A DNA stretch of 60,384 nt from contig JABJJN010000067.1 of assembly GCA_018660835.1 (NCBI GenBank), forward strand, positions 1-60,384. The letters are read 5' to 3'. The notes below the pieces were generated by a model. It searched no databases. It saw only the letters and a program-made list of their open reading frames with translations, and had not been told where the DNA came from. The position numbers and the translations under genes are program-made. Shown one piece after another: positions 35,170 to 45,038 of the stretch; position 1 is the first letter of the stretch; each line of letters begins with the position of its first letter. The DNA comes from Gemmatimonadota bacterium. Its GTDB lineage: Bacteria; Latescibacterota; UBA2968; UBA8231.

Positions 35170-35518
35170 CAGGCAGGATCTGGCACCGAATACACAAGGG
35201 GTTGTGCCAGTGATGCCTACGAACCACATTATGCGGAACAAGGCTTCCCTACCACCTACCGCCGGCTTCCCCCGCCGCGGTTAGCGGCGGCACCCACCAC
35301 CGTGGTGCGGCCGAGAGCAGAGTGGATTGACGATGTCGATGTCCCGTAAGGCTCCACAGCAGGTACCCTCCACCCGCGTTCCCCTGCCGGTTTCGCTCTT
35401 GTTGTTCACTGGCGTGCTCATTTTTTGTGGCCGTATTCTTCCAGCACTGTTCTAGAACTCACCCCACGACAACCAAGACCGTGACTCTGCGAGACACAGA
35501 GTGTGGTCCGGTGTGTGT
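35170..35518. other. Intergenic region with two perfect hairpins and a possible 40-aa reading frame
   Basis: This 349-bp region lies between convergent genes. It holds CCGCCGC-GGTTA-GCGGCGG (35272-35290) and CACCAC-C-GTGGTG (35295-35307), neither with a T-run; they may serve as termination structures for the acetyltransferase gene. A short frame follows at 35333-35455. Nothing else is recognisable. Confidence 0.45.
35333..35455 (+). CDS. Possible 40-aa single-pass membrane peptide
   Basis: ATG to TAG encodes a basic Pro-containing start (SRKAPQQVPSTRV) and one hydrophobic segment (VSLLLFTGVLIFCG) ending RILPALF. A weak purine-rich stretch (GAGTGGA) precedes it. It is plausible as a small membrane peptide but not demonstrated. 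No family is recognised. Confidence 0.3.
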   Translation: MSMSRKAPQQVPSTRVPLPVSLLLFTGVLIFCGRILPALF

Positions 35519-36304
35519 TCAGGCAGATGCCCCGGCGTACTGTCGCAGGCCAATGCGCCAGAACAACCGTGAGATCACGAGCAGTGCCACAGCCAGGCCA
35601 ATCGTCAGCATGAGGTAGTCGTGGGTCAGACGGCCGATCAGGGCCTCTGCTGGAACAGTCACGGCAAATGTCACTGGCACCAGGAAGGTCAGCGCCGCCT
35701 GCAACCACCCGGGGTAAATGGTCACCGGCCAACGTGCCGCGTCATAGAGGCTGTGGAAGATCATGAAGATGTTCTCGATCCGGATGAACCAGAATGAGAT
35801 CGTCGCCAGGATCAGCCAGAAACTGTAGAGGATGGCTGTTCCCGCCAGCAGGGTGATCGCAAAGATCCCCATCTGTTGCAGATCTACCTGGCGCTCGAGA
35901 TGCAGCAAGGCAGCGATGGAAACGATCGGGCCAAGGATCACGTCAATCAACTGCCAGACCCTTACCTGAGATACACTCACCAAGACCTGCGCATCCTCCG
36001 GTTTGGTGAGCGTAAAATCAAGCGTCCCGTCGCGCACATCCTCGATCAGTTTTTCCATGCTCGGTCGTACTACGACGCCCAACACCCCTGTCATCAACAC
36101 GAAAATTCCCAGAAGTGCGACCAACTCCGCTGGCACCCAGCCGTTGAGATTTGTCGTGTGTTCATAGATGACGGCGACCCCTGCGAGGGCCACCACCAGA
36201 TTCATGATCGACTTGCCCAACTGAATCCAGAAATTGGCGCGATACTGCAGTTCGTACAACAGACCGATACGCAGATAGATGATGAACAGTCGCAGGAAAC
36301 GCAT
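35519..36304 (-). CDS. ABC-2 type transporter permease (second subunit, COG3694 type)
   Basis: The protein is 261 aa from ATG 36304, with GAGGAA nine bases upstream. It has six hydrophobic segments with an amphipathic N-terminal stretch and the mid-protein segment RDGTLDFTLTKPEDAQVLVS, which matches the family's conserved cytoplasmic coupling region (rdG.ld..LlkPl). It should form a heterodimer with the next permease gene. Transporters with this trio of genes export hydrophobic or polymeric compounds from the inner membrane. It is the last gene of the three-gene operon. Confidence 0.85.
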   Translation of the reverse strand: MRFLRLFIIYLRIGLLYELQYRANFWIQLGKSIMNLVVALAGVAVIYEHTTNLNGWVPAELVALLGIFVLMTGVLGVVVRPSMEKLIEDVRDGTLDFTLTKPEDAQVLVSVSQVRVWQLIDVILGPIVSIAALLHLERQVDLQQMGIFAITLLAGTAILYSFWLILATISFWFIRIENIFMIFHSLYDAARWPVTIYPGWLQAALTFLVPVTFAVTVPAEALIGRLTHDYLMLTIGLAVALLVISRLFWRIGLRQYAGASA

Positions 36305-36315
36305 GGGTGGTTTCC

Positions 36316-37118
36316 TCAGGCACCGACGGCAGAATAGCGTGCCGAGGCTCGACTCCAGACCAGATGGACTGTCAACCAACCCAGACCAATCCAGAGTATT
36401 TGCATGAGGAAGCCATCCATCACCTGTTGGGGTGTCAGCCGACCCATCACCAACTCAACGGGAAAAGCGAGCATGAGTTTGAAGGGCAGAGCATTGGCGA
36501 TCGTCTGACCCCATGTTGGCAGCAGCGAGATCGGCGCCATCCGGCCGGCGAGAAAGAAGAACAGGGCCATGTAGAGATTGTTGAGACCCGATGTGTCCGT
36601 GATCCAGAAGGCCAACAGGGCCAGGGACCACTCAAAGAAGAATCGCACCAGAAAGGCGAGTGCGATCGCAGGCCCAAGAGCGAGCCACATCCAGGGGTCC
36701 GGTGTCAACGTCGGTTCGAAGAACCACCACAACAGTGCTGTCACAGGTACGACGATGGCCAGGGAGAGGACCTTGTAGGCCATGTTTTGGATGATGTCAC
36801 GATGAAAAGGATGCAGTGGTTGCACGAGCAAGGAGTTGAAGGAGCCCGAACGCACACGATATCCCATCTCCCACATGTGCCAAGAGAAGGTCGCGTGATT
36901 GACGACCATCATGATCAGGAAATAGGCGGACAAGGACCCCGCATCGAAATCGCCTACTCTGCCACCTTCGGTCTCTGCCACCGTCAGCCACACAACCAGA
37001 TAGATCACGGGCTGTAGTACGAGCCCAATCAGCCAGATCACGACGGCCGCTCGATACTGGAACATGACCGCCAGTTCGATCTTGAACAGGGTACGGTAGA
37101 TATCGCCGAACCACGCTC

Positions 37119-37122
<4 letters not shown>
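36316..37122 (-). CDS. ABC-2 type transporter permease (first subunit, COG4587 type)
   Basis: The protein is 268 aa. The ATG overlaps the ATPase stop (ATGA). It has six hydrophobic segments; the segment YRVRSGSFNSLLVQPLHPFHRD is the cytoplasmic coupling element equivalent to the one in the partner permease. It lies between the ATPase and second permease genes, which gives the standard order for this exporter family. The substrate is unknown; neighbouring genes (a phytoene-desaturase-like flavoprotein upstream) do not define it. Confidence 0.85.
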
Positions 37123-38132
<1,010 letters not shown>

Positions 38133-38184
38133 GTGCGGGCAAGCACGCTCGGACGAGGGTCACTGTCAATTGGATAGGAATGGT

Positions 38185-39777
38185 TCATCCCATGTGCGGT
38201 CCCTGAACATCGAGATCGGCACACAGGACCTGGGCCGCGTTGTAGCCCGGCAGACCGGTGATGTTGCCACTCGGGTGGCAGCAGGAACCACACAGATACA
38301 GGCCTTGCAGATGGCCGCGATAGTGTCCAGCCCCGGGAAAGGGTCGATTGTAGCCTACCTGACCGTGTGACAGGGCACCCACCAGCAGATCCCCATCCTG
38401 CATATTTGGGAGGTGACGAGGGATATCGGCCGCTGTGCGAACAAAGTGATCCAGGACCTGACCCTGCAGCCCCGGTGCATAGCGCGACCACGTATCCAGC
38501 ATCTGCTCACCATGCGTCTTGCCATAGACATCCCACGTCGACGCATCTCCGTGCAAATGGTAGGGCACTTTCTCCCACATGAAAGCCGTGTGCTGCCCCG
38601 CCGGTGCCTGGCTGGGATCGAATACGGTCGGACAGGATCCCCACATCACAGTGGGTGGAATCTGCTCTTGTTCGTGAGCTAAAACCATCGCGTCGAAATC
38701 CGCTGGTGATTCGAGTCCCAGAATCACCATGAATGCGTCGTGTAGATGCTCGGCTTGCTGTGCCGCGGCATATCGCGGCGGGGAGTCCAGATTCAGATAC
38801 AAGCCGAAGAGGGGGGCCAGCAGGTTGTAACGAAATTCACTTGCTGCTTGTCGCCAGGGGGCGGGTAGCAGCGATGCATCAAGAAGCTCGAGAAAAGTCT
38901 GCTGTGGATTGAGACCTGACGCGATGAAGTGACGCGCGCCGATTTGCTCACCTTCTGCGGTTTCTACCCCGATCACACGCGGTGGGTCTTTTTTGCCGTC
39001 CACGAGGATGCGCTTGAGAGAGGTATCGGTGCGCACGCAGCCCCCACTCGACTCCACCACTCGCAACAGGGCCTGGGCCAGGCCCGCCGAACCGCCACGA
39101 CACATCTGTGCCTTGGTGCGTGATGCGAGCAGAGCGGGAATGTGATGACCAAAACCGGGTGCCCGCAGATCCACTTCCCGCAGACCATTGAAGAACAAGA
39201 GACCCGCCTGAATCGCCGGATGGGTGAACTCCTGTTCGACAAAGTGCCGCGGCGACATGGTTGCCACCTCCAGCAATCGACGACCCGCGGCAGTTGCTGC
39301 CAGCGCATGCTGTCTCTCCTGCGGCTCGCGCGGTGGGCGCTGGGCCTCGGGAATGAGAATGTCGTCGACGATTTCCCGGAAGTCCTCCGCCCACACGCGC
39401 AGGCGCTGAGCGTCTGCTTCGCTCAGCTGCGCGAAGGATTCCGCCGTCCGCTCGAGATCCGTCCACCACTCGATGGCCGTATTATCTGAGAGTAACATGG
39501 CCACATTGAGTTCGGGTTCCAGATACTGGGCCCCGTGGGAGTCCAGTCCCAACTCCTGATACCAGGGCATGTTGGTGATCGCCCGATGGTAGAAGGAATG
39601 GGTGTTGTGCAGGAAACCAGATCCCGCGGGCCATTGTTCTGTCCGCAGACCGCCACCGACAGTGGGTCCAGATTCAAGACAGATGACTTCGAAACCAGCA
39701 CGACTCAGGTACGCTTGCAGCACAAGGCTGTTGTGGCCTGCACCGAGAATGATCCCGTCGTATTCAACGTCAGGCAC
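38185..39777 (-). CDS. Phytoene desaturase-like FAD-dependent oxidoreductase (COG1233)
   Basis: The protein is 530 aa from GTG 39777; a stop closes the frame shortly upstream and no ATG is available. The N-terminal dinucleotide site is IILGAGHNSL (GxGxxx with His-Asn), followed by FEVICLESGPTVGGGLRTEQ. The C-terminal FAD-contact segment reads LYLCGSCCHPSGNITGLPGYNAAQVL. This group contains phytoene desaturases, carotenoid isomerases and many uncharacterised flavoproteins. With no phytoene synthase or other terpene gene nearby, a carotenoid role is doubtful. The twin Cys in GSCCHPSG is notable. Probably cytosolic or membrane-associated. Confidence 0.8.
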   Translation of the reverse strand: MPDVEYDGIILGAGHNSLVLQAYLSRAGFEVICLESGPTVGGGLRTEQWPAGSGFLHNTHSFYHRAITNMPWYQELGLDSHGAQYLEPELNVAMLLSDNTAIEWWTDLERTAESFAQLSEADAQRLRVWAEDFREIVDDILIPEAQRPPREPQERQHALAATAAGRRLLEVATMSPRHFVEQEFTHPAIQAGLLFFNGLREVDLRAPGFGHHIPALLASRTKAQMCRGGSAGLAQALLRVVESSGGCVRTDTSLKRILVDGKKDPPRVIGVETAEGEQIGARHFIASGLNPQQTFLELLDASLLPAPWRQAASEFRYNLLAPLFGLYLNLDSPPRYAAAQQAEHLHDAFMVILGLESPADFDAMVLAHEQEQIPPTVMWGSCPTVFDPSQAPAGQHTAFMWEKVPYHLHGDASTWDVYGKTHGEQMLDTWSRYAPGLQGQVLDHFVRTAADIPRHLPNMQDGDLLVGALSHGQVGYNRPFPGAGHYRGHLQGLYLCGSCCHPSGNITGLPGYNAAQVLCADLDVQGPHMG

Positions 39778-39957
39778 GTGGAGATAATCTGTTGCAAAGG
39801 GGTTGGCTGATTTGCGTCATGGATATATTCACTGTTTGCGGGACAGACCTGGTGGTGACGGCTGTCATCGACACCGATAGAGACGATCGGAGATCCTTGT
39901 GTGTCAGATTCACTATGCACGCTCCTGTTCTTACATAGATTGAAGTCGAGTTAACCA

Positions 39958-41190
39958 ATGCGACGATGGATCCTGATCTGTGGGTGGTTGTCCGCAACTG
40001 CCAGTATGGCGCAAGAGGCGCCGGCCGTCGAGGTCTATCCATTTGGCTCGGTCGATCTGCTGATGACAAGTAGCTCGGGACGTGGGGTCGAGGTCAATCG
40101 GCTGCGGCGTGGTGACAGCCCCTTGTCGCACCTGCAAGCGAATCTTTTCGCCGATATCGTTGTCGGCGACGATCTGACCATTTTCAACCAGATCACCATC
40201 GACCCCTCTTCAGGTGCCACGACGAGTTCTTTCCTGCGAACCTGGGCCCAGTGGCGCTTGATGAGTAACACCCACAGCGATCTGCATGTTCAGTTTGGCA
40301 AGATCCCCACTCCCTTCGGCCATTTTACCGAACGCGCCTACTCCGACAAGAATCCCCTCCTCGGCCAACCTCTGATCTATCAGTACTTCAGCTCCCTCCG
40401 TTCAAATCAGCTGCCTGCAGACAATGCGGACCTGTTGTCACAACGTGGATCGGGTAGTGGTGGTTTCGCCGGTTATGAAGGGGGTGGATCAGAGTCTGCC
40501 CGCAGTGGTCTGCCCCTCGTCTACGACAGTTGTTGGGATTACGGCGGCGGCCTGATCGGTTCGGTCTGGCGCTTTGAATATCTGCTGGCCGTGACGCAAG
40601 GAACTCTGTCGGATCCCAGTTCAAATGCCATCGACAGCAACGACGGCGTGCAATGGGCTGCTCGACTCGGATTCGTCCCCTTCACAGGTGGCTTGATCCG
40701 TTTCTCCTGGGCGAAGGGGCCTTATCTGGACCGCGTCGTCGGACCGGCTCTGGCTGACAGCGATGAAGTGGAGGACTACGAACAGCGGATTGTTGGTGTT
40801 GCCCTCGAATATGAAATTCGACATCTGATCGTGATTGCCGAAGTCACCCGCAATCGGTGGGAATCTCCCTTTATCACAGATGCTGCCGGCCGCAAACAAG
40901 ACCTGAAGGTTGATGGCGCCTACATCGAAGCTCGTTACAAGCTCGCACCGGGTCTGTTTGCCGCAGGCAGATGGTCCGCCCTGCGCTTCGGCCGCATTGA
41001 TGACGGTTCAGGCCGTAGCCATCGCGTGCGTTGGGATCGCAGCGCCGATCGCCTGGATCTGAGTGTCGGCTACTGGATCACAGATGGCGTGTTGGCGAAG
41101 GGCGGAATTCAACTCAATGACTTGCACGCGGCGGCGGCCTACGATGAATCCGATCACGTCGTCGGCTTGAGCCTGACGGTGGGGTTCTAG
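39958..41190 (+). CDS. Outer-membrane beta-barrel porin
   Basis: The protein is 410 aa with an N-terminal signal peptide ending SMA-QEA. The mature chain alternates short amphipathic strands with Gly/Asp-rich turns throughout, and it ends in GLSLTVGF, with the C-terminal Phe typical of outer-membrane barrels. The segments VQFGKIPTPFGHFTER and SFLRTWAQWRL resemble those of TonB-independent porin-like proteins. It is the first gene of an operon with a cupredoxin gene (1 bp downstream) and a hybrid histidine kinase. A copper- or anion-related permeability role is possible but inferred from context only. Confidence 0.75.
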   Translation: MRRWILICGWLSATASMAQEAPAVEVYPFGSVDLLMTSSSGRGVEVNRLRRGDSPLSHLQANLFADIVVGDDLTIFNQITIDPSSGATTSSFLRTWAQWRLMSNTHSDLHVQFGKIPTPFGHFTERAYSDKNPLLGQPLIYQYFSSLRSNQLPADNADLLSQRGSGSGGFAGYEGGGSESARSGLPLVYDSCWDYGGGLIGSVWRFEYLLAVTQGTLSDPSSNAIDSNDGVQWAARLGFVPFTGGLIRFSWAKGPYLDRVVGPALADSDEVEDYEQRIVGVALEYEIRHLIVIAEVTRNRWESPFITDAAGRKQDLKVDGAYIEARYKLAPGLFAAGRWSALRFGRIDDGSGRSHRVRWDRSADRLDLSVGYWITDGVLAKGGIQLNDLHAAAAYDESDHVVGLSLTVGF

Positions 41191-41191
41191 A

Positions 41192-41902
41192 ATGTCGCCG
41201 CCTTCTGTGATGTCACCAGCACGGGTACATCGACAGATCCGTTGGCTGCTTGTGGGCATCGCCAGTTGCCTGTGTGCGACGGTGAGCAATGGCTTCGCCG
41301 AGACGCAGCAGGCGGTGGTGTATGGACTGGTTTCTCTACAGGAAACCGACCCACGGCAGCGACCTCCTCGTTACTACAGGGGGCCCTATCGCTCCGCTCG
41401 CGACACAGTCGCCGCAGAATCCGCGCTGCAGAGTGTCATCATCTATTTAGCGGATGTGAGTCCTCCCAAGGATGGATGGTCCGTCGGGCCCAGACATCAA
41501 ATGGCGCAACGGCATGACACCTTCATCCCGCACGTTCTGCCCATTCTGGCGGGCTCTTCTGTCGGATTCCCAAACCAAGACGATTACTACCACAATGTGT
41601 TTTCTGTCGTGGCCGGTGATCGCTTCGATCTGGGACGATTCGGTGAAGGCCGTTCACAGATGCAGCGCTTCGACGAGCCCGCCATTGTCGTGGTACGCTG
41701 TGAAATCCATGCTGGCATGAAGGCCTATATCGTCGTACTCGACAACCCTCATTTCACCAAGACCGACGCGGATGGGCAATACCGCCTGCACATCCCCGCT
41801 GGCACACACCGACTCGTGGGCTGGCATCCGACACGAGGTCGGGTAGAACACTTGCTGCAAACGGCACCGGGTGATTCGGTGCGGATTGATCTGCGGCTGT
41901 GA
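41192..41902 (+). CDS. Periplasmic cupredoxin with carboxypeptidase-regulatory-like domain
   Basis: The protein is 236 aa with a signal peptide (residues 1-36, ending NGFA). A type-1 copper site can be read as His134 in YYHNVFS and the cluster CEIHAGM at about 170-176 (Cys, His, Met in C-x2-H-x2-M). The upstream strand FPNQDD matches methylamine-utilisation-type cupredoxins. After the copper domain, residues 182-236 (TKTDADGQYRLHIPAGTH) form a carboxypeptidase-regulatory-like beta-sandwich. The start is 1 bp after the porin stop, and the stop overlaps the kinase start (GTGA). The protein is probably periplasmic and carries copper or electrons. Confidence 0.8.
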   Translation: MSPPSVMSPARVHRQIRWLLVGIASCLCATVSNGFAETQQAVVYGLVSLQETDPRQRPPRYYRGPYRSARDTVAAESALQSVIIYLADVSPPKDGWSVGPRHQMAQRHDTFIPHVLPILAGSSVGFPNQDDYYHNVFSVVAGDRFDLGRFGEGRSQMQRFDEPAIVVVRCEIHAGMKAYIVVLDNPHFTKTDADGQYRLHIPAGTHRLVGWHPTRGRVEHLLQTAPGDSVRIDLRL

Positions 41903-44424
41903 CCTCGGTCGGCTTCCGCCGGCGGTTGGGGTTTTCTCTACGCGACCGCCTTCTCGCGCTCAACCTGGGAACTGTTCTGATCCTGGTGCTGCTGTCCCTG
42001 GTTGTGATCAACACCTTTGCACGTCGGCAAATTCGGCGCGATGTGGCTCAGGATCTGGTGCAAACGGGCACGGTCTTCACGCGCTTCATGCAGGTGCGTG
42101 CTCAGTGGCTGCGAACTCAGAGTCTCGTTGTCGCTGAAGATCCGAGATTCTCCGCTGCCCTGGACGTACCTGATGTTGATCTGGAAGCGCACGCACGCAC
42201 AGTAGGTAGTGAAGCGAAACGATTTCAGGGCGTACTCGGTAGCGATCTGTTCATTGTCACCAATCGATCAGGTACTGTTTTATCTCGACTGGAGCTGCAG
42301 CGGCCAACCCACATCGACTCGCGCCTGGAGCGCGGCCCGGGGCAACTGTGGCACGTGGATGGCATGGCACTGCACGTTGTGGAAGTTGCCGTCCAGACCT
42401 CTGACGAGGTCCACGGCAGCCTTGTCGTCGGCTTCATCAGTCCCTTCGATCCGCAGCCGGTGTCGCAGCTACTTACCAAAATGGCTGCTGAGACAAGTGT
42501 TCTCGAACGCCTCCAGGACGGCAGCATCCAAGACCTGCTGTGGGATCTACAGGTAACATTCGTACCCGGCGTCGCCGCCATTCTGGGTCCAGATGGTTCG
42601 GTCCTCGACATGCTGTTGTGTCGAGCCAGCCACGGTGAGCAGTTGGGGGAAGAACGGGCAATCGCAGAGGCCCTGGCAGGACGGCAGCATATCGGACTAC
42701 GAACCGAAGGCGGACGCTTGTTCCAGACGGTCTCCGTTCCCGTCTGGTCGCCGGATGGGTTGCTCGGATCTTTGCTGACGGGGTTTGAAATCGACGATCA
42801 GCTTGCCCTCGGGGTGGAGGATATGACGCACTCTGAGGTTAGCTTTTTTACTGACGCCGGACGCCTCGTCGCCTCGACGTTGCAAGGACAAGATCGCGCC
42901 GCCCTGACAGCGTCCCCTGCGAGTGACACACCCTTTGAGAGCGACGTCGGTGACGAGACGTTCCTGTCTTTGGCGGGCAGTTTTGGCATTGGCGAGGGCG
43001 TGGGCGGAACCTTCCTCATTCAACGCTCCCTCGACGAAGCCTATGACTTCCTCTATACCCTCGAAGAGTTGTTGCTGCTGGTTGCCCTTGTCGTCATTCC
43101 CCTGGCGACGGCCGCCAGTTTTATCGGAGCTCGTCGTCTCACGCAACCTGTAGAAGCCCTGGTGGACGGCACGCGGGCCTTGGGTGCGGGTAATCTCGAT
43201 CACAGAATCGACATCACGTCACGCAGCGAGTTAGGTGAGCTCGCTTCGTCTTTCAATGTGATGGCGCAAGATCTGCAGCAATCACGGCAGACCTTGGTCG
43301 AGTCTGAAAAGCTTCGCGCCCTGGGAGAGATGGCAGCCGGTGTCGCTCACAACTTCAACAATCTGCTCACCGTCGTTGTTGGCAATGCGGAACTGATCAA
43401 TCTGCATGACGACATTCCTGAAGGGATCCGCCAGGAGACACGAGGGATCCTCGAATCAGCTCGTCGCTGCTCTGCCATCGTGCGTCGGATACAAACGTTT
43501 GGTCGGCCCATCGATCTGGAAGTGCGCGAGCAAGTGGACCTTGCGGAACTGAGTCGTGACGTCATCGAGCTCACACGGCCGAAGTGGAAGACTGAGCCCG
43601 AGCGCGATGGCCGACGCATCCGCGTAGATACCAACCTGGTTGCTGTGCCTGCCATTCTGACGCAGGGTTCGGCGTGGGAGGAGATCCTGTCGAATCTGAT
43701 CTTCAATGCCGTCGACGCAATGCCCGATGGCGGCCTCATCACCTTGTCCACAGAAGTTGTGGGATCTGAGTTGATGGTGGAGGTGCGCGACACCGGCACC
43801 GGCATGGATACGGCAACTCGGCAGCGAATCTTTGATCCCTTCTATACGACCAAGGGCAAACAGGCTGGTACCGGCTTGGGTCTCAGTACCGTATGGAGTC
43901 TGGTTCAGCATCTGGGTGGCCGGGTCGAAGTCGACACGGAGCTTGGCCAGGGCACGGCGTTCCAGTTGTTCGCCCCGCTGGATGTTGCCGTCGAGCAAGC
44001 ATCAACGGAGCACGTCGCAGTCTCTGCCCCGTCTGCAGGTCTCGATATTCTTGTCGTCGATGATGAACCTCAGGTGCTCGAACTCGTCCCACCACTGCTG
44101 GAGGGCCATCACATCGTCATCGCCCGCGGTGGGTCGCTCGGGTTGGAGATCGCCGCAAACCAAGCCTTCGACGTGGTCCTGAGTGACTGGGTGATGGATG
44201 AAGCATCAGGTCTGGAGATTGCCGCGGCGGCTCGGCAGCAGCATGCCGCCGCGGTGATTGTGCTGATGACAGGATGGGCCTTCGATGCAGAGCAAGTGGA
44301 GGGCGGTCACTTGGTCGACCTCGTACTGGCGAAACCCTTCGAACGCGACACAGTCATCGAACGGGTGCAAGCAGCTTGTCAGCTGGTGGAGTCACGGCGC
44401 TCGGCAGCGACAGGCACCGACTGA
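41899..44424 (+). CDS. Hybrid sensor histidine kinase with periplasmic sensor and receiver domain
   Basis: The protein is 841 aa; GTG start overlapping the cupredoxin stop. Order: transmembrane segment 1 (about 18-38), a periplasmic sensor region of some 345 residues with two-part CACHE-like character (38-385), transmembrane segment 2 (about 385-407), HAMP (408-460), and HisKA with the phospho-acceptor His near 483 in AAGVAHNFNNLL. The ATPase domain follows (590-695, with NLIFNAVDAMPDGG and GTGLGLSTV), and a C-terminal receiver (714-835) has VVDDEP and the acceptor Asp in VVLSDWVMD near 762. The sensor's periplasmic position beside a copper protein and porin suggests it senses a condition relayed by that protein. 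No separate response regulator is nearby. Confidence 0.85.
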   Translation: MTSVGFRRRLGFSLRDRLLALNLGTVLILVLLSLVVINTFARRQIRRDVAQDLVQTGTVFTRFMQVRAQWLRTQSLVVAEDPRFSAALDVPDVDLEAHARTVGSEAKRFQGVLGSDLFIVTNRSGTVLSRLELQRPTHIDSRLERGPGQLWHVDGMALHVVEVAVQTSDEVHGSLVVGFISPFDPQPVSQLLTKMAAETSVLERLQDGSIQDLLWDLQVTFVPGVAAILGPDGSVLDMLLCRASHGEQLGEERAIAEALAGRQHIGLRTEGGRLFQTVSVPVWSPDGLLGSLLTGFEIDDQLALGVEDMTHSEVSFFTDAGRLVASTLQGQDRAALTASPASDTPFESDVGDETFLSLAGSFGIGEGVGGTFLIQRSLDEAYDFLYTLEELLLLVALVVIPLATAASFIGARRLTQPVEALVDGTRALGAGNLDHRIDITSRSELGELASSFNVMAQDLQQSRQTLVESEKLRALGEMAAGVAHNFNNLLTVVVGNAELINLHDDIPEGIRQETRGILESARRCSAIVRRIQTFGRPIDLEVREQVDLAELSRDVIELTRPKWKTEPERDGRRIRVDTNLVAVPAILTQGSAWEEILSNLIFNAVDAMPDGGLITLSTEVVGSELMVEVRDTGTGMDTATRQRIFDPFYTTKGKQAGTGLGLSTVWSLVQHLGGRVEVDTELGQGTAFQLFAPLDVAVEQASTEHVAVSAPSAGLDILVVDDEPQVLELVPPLLEGHHIVIARGGSLGLEIAANQAFDVVLSDWVMDEASGLEIAAAARQQHAAAVIVLMTGWAFDAEQVEGGHLVDLVLAKPFERDTVIERVQAACQLVESRRSAATGTD

Positions 44425-45038
44425 GCAATGGGGCGCTCTACTTCTGACAGCAGGCGCTGGCGCAGTTCGTCCAATGGAAATGCAGGCCCGGGATCGACCT
44501 TCCGTTGCGGCGACACTTCCTCGTGGCCGAGGATGTATTGGATAGGGTAGGAGGACCGGAGCAGGCGACACAGATCCTCGACCACTGCCAGTTGCCCAGG
44601 TGGATAGCTGTGCCACCAGGTTGATACATCTTCGTGGCGGTGCACACCGGCCACCGCGTCTGCTCTATCAATCTCGCGCTCGAACCAGGTGTACAACCGG
44701 CCTTGCCGCTGCTCAAGGCGACCGGCATTGTCGATCTCGATACCGAGACTGAACTGATTCAGTTCGCTGCGCGTTTCCCAGCTCGAGCGCCCCGCATGCC
44801 AGCCAATCGTGTCGAAGGGCAACAGTTGCGTAATCTTGCCGTCACGCCCCACCACCAGATGCGCAGACACCTTCCGCAGCGGATCGGACAGGATACTGAT
44901 CGCGGAGGCGGCGGAACCACATGCCGTGTAGTGGAGGATAAGCGTGTCAGGCCCGCCCGCGTCGAACATCCCGGAGTGATTCGGCGAAGAAAGGTGCTCT
45001 ACCTGTTCGCCCACGAGACGGCCACCCTCGATCCTCAT
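44379..45038 (-). CDS. N-acetylmuramoyl-L-alanine amidase (AmpD/amidase_2 family)
   Basis: The protein is 219 aa from ATG 45038, which overlaps the previous stop (ATGA). The zinc-amidase signature is visible: LILHYTACG (first zinc His), VSAHLVVGRDGKI, LPFDTIGWHAGRS (substrate-loop Trp-His), SLGIEIDN and ILGHEEVSPQRKVDPGPAF with the second His and the final Asp. It hydrolyses the bond between muramic acid and the peptide stem, in turnover or recycling. No signal peptide is present. The last 46 bases overlap the 3' end of the convergent kinase gene. It is co-transcribed with the cyclopropane synthase. Confidence 0.85.
   Translation of the reverse strand: MRIEGGRLVGEQVEHLSSPNHSGMFDAGGPDTLILHYTACGSAASAISILSDPLRKVSAHLVVGRDGKITQLLPFDTIGWHAGRSSWETRSELNQFSLGIEIDNAGRLEQRQGRLYTWFEREIDRADAVAGVHRHEDVSTWWHSYPPGQLAVVEDLCRLLRSSYPIQYILGHEEVSPQRKVDPGPAFPLDELRQRLLSEVERPIAQSVPVAAERRDSTS

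Noticed and set aside
38185..39777. Carotenoid biosynthesis gene
   Set aside because: The protein belongs to the broad COG1233 family, but no phytoene synthase or other terpene gene is nearby.
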